Positions 62,161 to 64,000 of a stretch of 64,000 nt of DNA are shown here, piece by piece. Source of the DNA: Roseospirillum parvum (GTDB taxonomy: Bacteria > Pseudomonadota > Alphaproteobacteria > Rhodospirillales > Rhodospirillaceae); assembly GCF_900100455.1 (NCBI RefSeq), contig NZ_FNCV01000009.1, forward strand, positions 1-64,000, read 5' to 3'. Under the pieces are notes generated by a model, which ran no database searches, had not been told where the DNA came from, and was given only the letters and a program-made list of their open reading frames with translations. The stretch's first letter is position 1, and the number at the start of each line of letters is the position of its first letter. Made by a program: the position numbers and the translations under genes.

Positions 62161-62757
62161 TCAGGCGCGGCGGGACTCTGCCCACAGGCGGCGGCCTTCT
62201 GGCGTGTCCGCGACCTTGGAGAAGGCGGTGAAAAAATCCTCGCCGGTCTCCGCAGCGCGCGCCTTCGCCAGATTGTCCAAAGCAGACGGCGGCGGGTTTG
62301 CGGCCACCTTCGCAACCGGGGCGGCAGGTTCCGCCGCTCGTTCTGCCCGGATCAAGGCCATCATGTCCGTGTCGCGGTCGGCCAGCAGGCGGCTAACGGC
62401 AGCTTCGACTGTTTCGCCTTTGCGGGCCTTGGACTGGGCCAGTTCGTGAAGGGCGCCCTTCCAGTCGCTTTTGTTTCCATACTGATGCAGGCCGGCATGG
62501 GCAGCTTTGAGCAATTTTTCAGAGTGAGACATGGGGGGCGATCCTTTCATGGTGCTCGTCGCCGGGGCTGGCGTCGGGATGGCTTCGAGGGCCTTCGCCA
62601 ATGGCGCCGGTTCGATGGCGTCGGGGTCATGTCGTTTGAAAAGTGTAACGACCGCGCCGGGGTTGGCGGGTTCATCAACGAGGGACAGTTCGTCGAGTTG
62701 AATATCCCGCAAAAAGTGTCGCCGGGGGCGGGCTGGGGCTGGGTTCAGTTTGCTCAT
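62161..62757 (-). CDS. Phage-like protein with prohead-protease-type motif
   Basis: 198 residues. Near the N-terminus, LRDIQLDELSLVDEPANPGAV resembles the ELSLVxxPANP strand that closes the active-site region of HK97-type prohead proteases, but the catalytic Ser/His part is absent. The remainder is helical (SEKLLKAAHAGLHQYG, then AVSRLLADRDTDMMALIRAE), like a scaffold. An internal ATG at 62532 has AAAGGA nine bases upstream and would give a separate 123-residue product, recalling nested protease/scaffold genes. ATG 62757 lies five bases after the preceding stop. Confidence 0.6.
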   Translation of the reverse strand: MSKLNPAPARPRRHFLRDIQLDELSLVDEPANPGAVVTLFKRHDPDAIEPAPLAKALEAIPTPAPATSTMKGSPPMSHSEKLLKAAHAGLHQYGNKSDWKGALHELAQSKARKGETVEAAVSRLLADRDTDMMALIRAERAAEPAAPVAKVAANPPPSALDNLAKARAAETGEDFFTAFSKVADTPEGRRLWAESRRA

Positions 62758-62761
62758 GGCG

Positions 62762-62923
62762 TCAGTCAAGGCCTGTCCTCCCGTCCAGGATGGCGAACAC
62801 GTCCGGCAGCACGTCGCGGGCGTCGGCGGCAATGGTCCGCAAATCGCGCCCTTCGTCATCGTCTGCCAGCAGGGCGGACAGGTCGTCCGGTTCGTCGTCG
62901 GTGGGGCGCGGGCGGGGGGTCAT
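62762..62923 (-). CDS. Small acidic phage-like protein (53 aa)
   Basis: A 53-residue acidic peptide, MTPRPRPTDDEPDDLSALL then DDDEGRDLRTIAADARDVLPDVFAILDG. Its ATG overlaps the stop of the upstream gene (TGATG), and its TGA is four bases before the next start, so tight packing supports it as a real gene despite its size. Confidence 0.55.
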   Translation of the reverse strand: MTPRPRPTDDEPDDLSALLADDDEGRDLRTIAADARDVLPDVFAILDGRTGLD

Positions 62924-63600
62924 CACTCGGCCGCCTCCTTCGTGGCGGTGGCGTCCGCTTCCAGCCGAGCGGCCAGGGCCTCGACGCCATCGGCCAGTGG
63001 CATGAACAATTCGGGAACCGGAACACGGCGAGAGGGGTGCGGCCTTGGCATCCCGGCCCGATCAGCCAGCCGGGTGCCAGTCGGCAGTGCGAGCCACGCG
63101 ATACCAGCGGCCAGCCGTTCCGGGGCGCGCAGCTGTTCCACGGCGCGGGCAGCGTCCCGTCCGCCGGTGCGGTGAATGGCGCGGGCAAGATCATCAATGC
63201 GAGAGACAGCGGCGGCGAACGCGGCGCCGGCTGCGTCAAGATCGGCGATGGCCTCGCGCAGTTCCTTGGCCTGTTCGCGCAAGCGCGGGGCGTCCTCACT
63301 GGCGCGGCGTTGGCGCTCGGCCTCGTCATGTTTCGCGCGAGCAGCGTTGCGGACCTGGACGGCATCAACAAGGCGCGTTTCAAGACTGGACTGTTCATGC
63401 CGGAGTTGTGCGAGGCGCGGGGTAAGATGCGCAATAATATCAGCGGCGCCTGCCCTGTTCGCGGCAATGTCATCGCGGGCAGCCGCAAGGCGGCGCTCAA
63501 CATCGGTGATTTCCCGCGCACAGTTGGACGCGGCAATGCTCAATTCATCAACGCGCCGCTGGGCATCGGGCAGGCTGATCTCGTCCTCTTTCTTCGCCAT
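62923..63600 (-). CDS. Phage-like coiled-coil protein
   Basis: A 225-residue protein. Residues about 10-130 are strongly coiled-coil in character (heptads with REITDVERRLAAARDDI, QLRHEQSSLETRLVDAV), and the C-terminal part has RLAAGIAWLALPTGTRLADRAG and an acidic end. It begins the minus-strand series and is translationally coupled to the 53-residue gene. Structural or scaffold-type roles are plausible for such proteins but not shown. Confidence 0.65.
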   Translation of the reverse strand: MAKKEDEISLPDAQRRVDELSIAASNCAREITDVERRLAAARDDIAANRAGAADIIAHLTPRLAQLRHEQSSLETRLVDAVQVRNAARAKHDEAERQRRASEDAPRLREQAKELREAIADLDAAGAAFAAAVSRIDDLARAIHRTGGRDAARAVEQLRAPERLAAGIAWLALPTGTRLADRAGMPRPHPSRRVPVPELFMPLADGVEALAARLEADATATKEAAE

Positions 63601-64000
63601 AACTCATGGTCTCCATACGTTTGCACTCTGACTATTTAACCTTGTTTTGTGTCGTGGCGAAAGTGATAAATTGTGATCGTGGGAAATTAAGTAAAAGCGT
63701 TTTCTTTATTCTCGCCTTGACTGGCCCAGGGGCCAAGGGCGGACGCGGAAGGGCGCCCACGCCGGCAAACGTAGGCGGGCGCGTAGGAGGGTCCCCACCC
63801 CTTGGGGGCGCCTGTATGTGGGGGAATGCTGGGGTTTGCCTGCAATTATGGCCCTGAACCTCGGGGCCATTGTCGCCGGGCGGGCTCGACGGGTGTTTGT
63901 TGCGGGCGGCCGTGCCGTGGTCGAGGGCGAGCGACAATCGGGACCGGGCGCCCCCCCGGTGCTGGGCCGGGAGAAGGCGCCCCTAGAGGCTTGCGGGGGG
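63601..64000. other. Gene-free window end with an AT-rich segment
   Basis: No convincing gene. Bases 63630-63720 are clearly AT-rich and lie just upstream of the minus-strand phage-like series, so they probably contain its promoter; on the minus strand TTTACT and TTTATC are about 19 bases apart, a weak match. The remainder is GC-rich with short hairpins. Confidence 0.4.

Noticed and set aside
63772-63782. TAGGCGGGCGC, an inverted partial match to the CCCGCCTAAA boxes
   Set aside because: Eleven GC-rich bases are not significant in this composition, and the AAA end of the box is not matched.
63632-63937. 101-codon minus-strand open frame at the right edge
   Set aside because: Proline-rich low-complexity translation crossing the probable promoter region; no evidence of coding.

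Overview
The window is about 70% GC by eye and looks like a chromosomal segment of a nitrogen-fixing alphaproteobacterium of the Rhodospirillales (Rhodospirillum-like purple nonsulfur or related spirilla). The main evidence is nifHDK lying head-to-head with draT-draG-draB, the ADP-ribosylation switch for nitrogenase known from Rhodospirillum and Azospirillum. The family assignment is an inference from gene order and protein similarity; there is no 16S gene here.

Layout. 1-240: the last 33 codons of an IS5-type transposase, then a composite palindromic repeat. 236-4252 (minus): nifK, nifD and nifH, with a sigma-54 promoter and two NifA-type sites upstream of nifH. 4655-7009 (plus): draT, draG and draB. 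7224-15784 (plus): housekeeping genes (Ppx/GppA phosphatase, rlmE, patatin-like lipase, guaB, an RsmB-type methyltransferase, guaA, an ArsC/Spx-like protein). 15944-20737: a MocR regulator divergent from an EamA transporter, then a YgiQ-type radical SAM protein. 20746-29099 (minus): three signalling proteins, namely a 1599-residue sensor phosphatase, an EAL phosphodiesterase and a membrane histidine kinase. 29281-38501: recQ, a MATE exporter, and a second MocR regulator divergent from a DUF1127 protein, a Ser/Thr dehydratase, an AlaX-type tRNA editor and an SLC13 transporter.

38841-43400 is a complete branched-chain-amino-acid-type ABC transporter, followed by a CHASE histidine kinase and an SGNH/MBOAT acylation pair. 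48225-52793 (minus) is miaA-ilvB-ilvN-ilvC with serB divergent. Then come a small conserved protein, a glycosyltransferase, a pentapeptide-repeat gene broken by one in-frame TGA, tolC and pcm.

59078-59300 carries tRNA-Cys and tRNA-Asn behind a good sigma-70 promoter. Everything right of tRNA-Asn looks acquired: a 625-base gene-free stretch with repeated CCCGCCTAAA boxes, an AT-richer GIY-YIG nuclease gene with a small partner, and a minus-strand set of phage-like genes. No integrase lies inside the window.

The most unusual signal is a family of composite palindromic repeats with ends of the type TAGAGC...GCTCTA at five loci. At three of them the end of the repeat supplies the in-frame TAG stop of the neighbouring gene, and at a fourth the related TAAAGC does the same.
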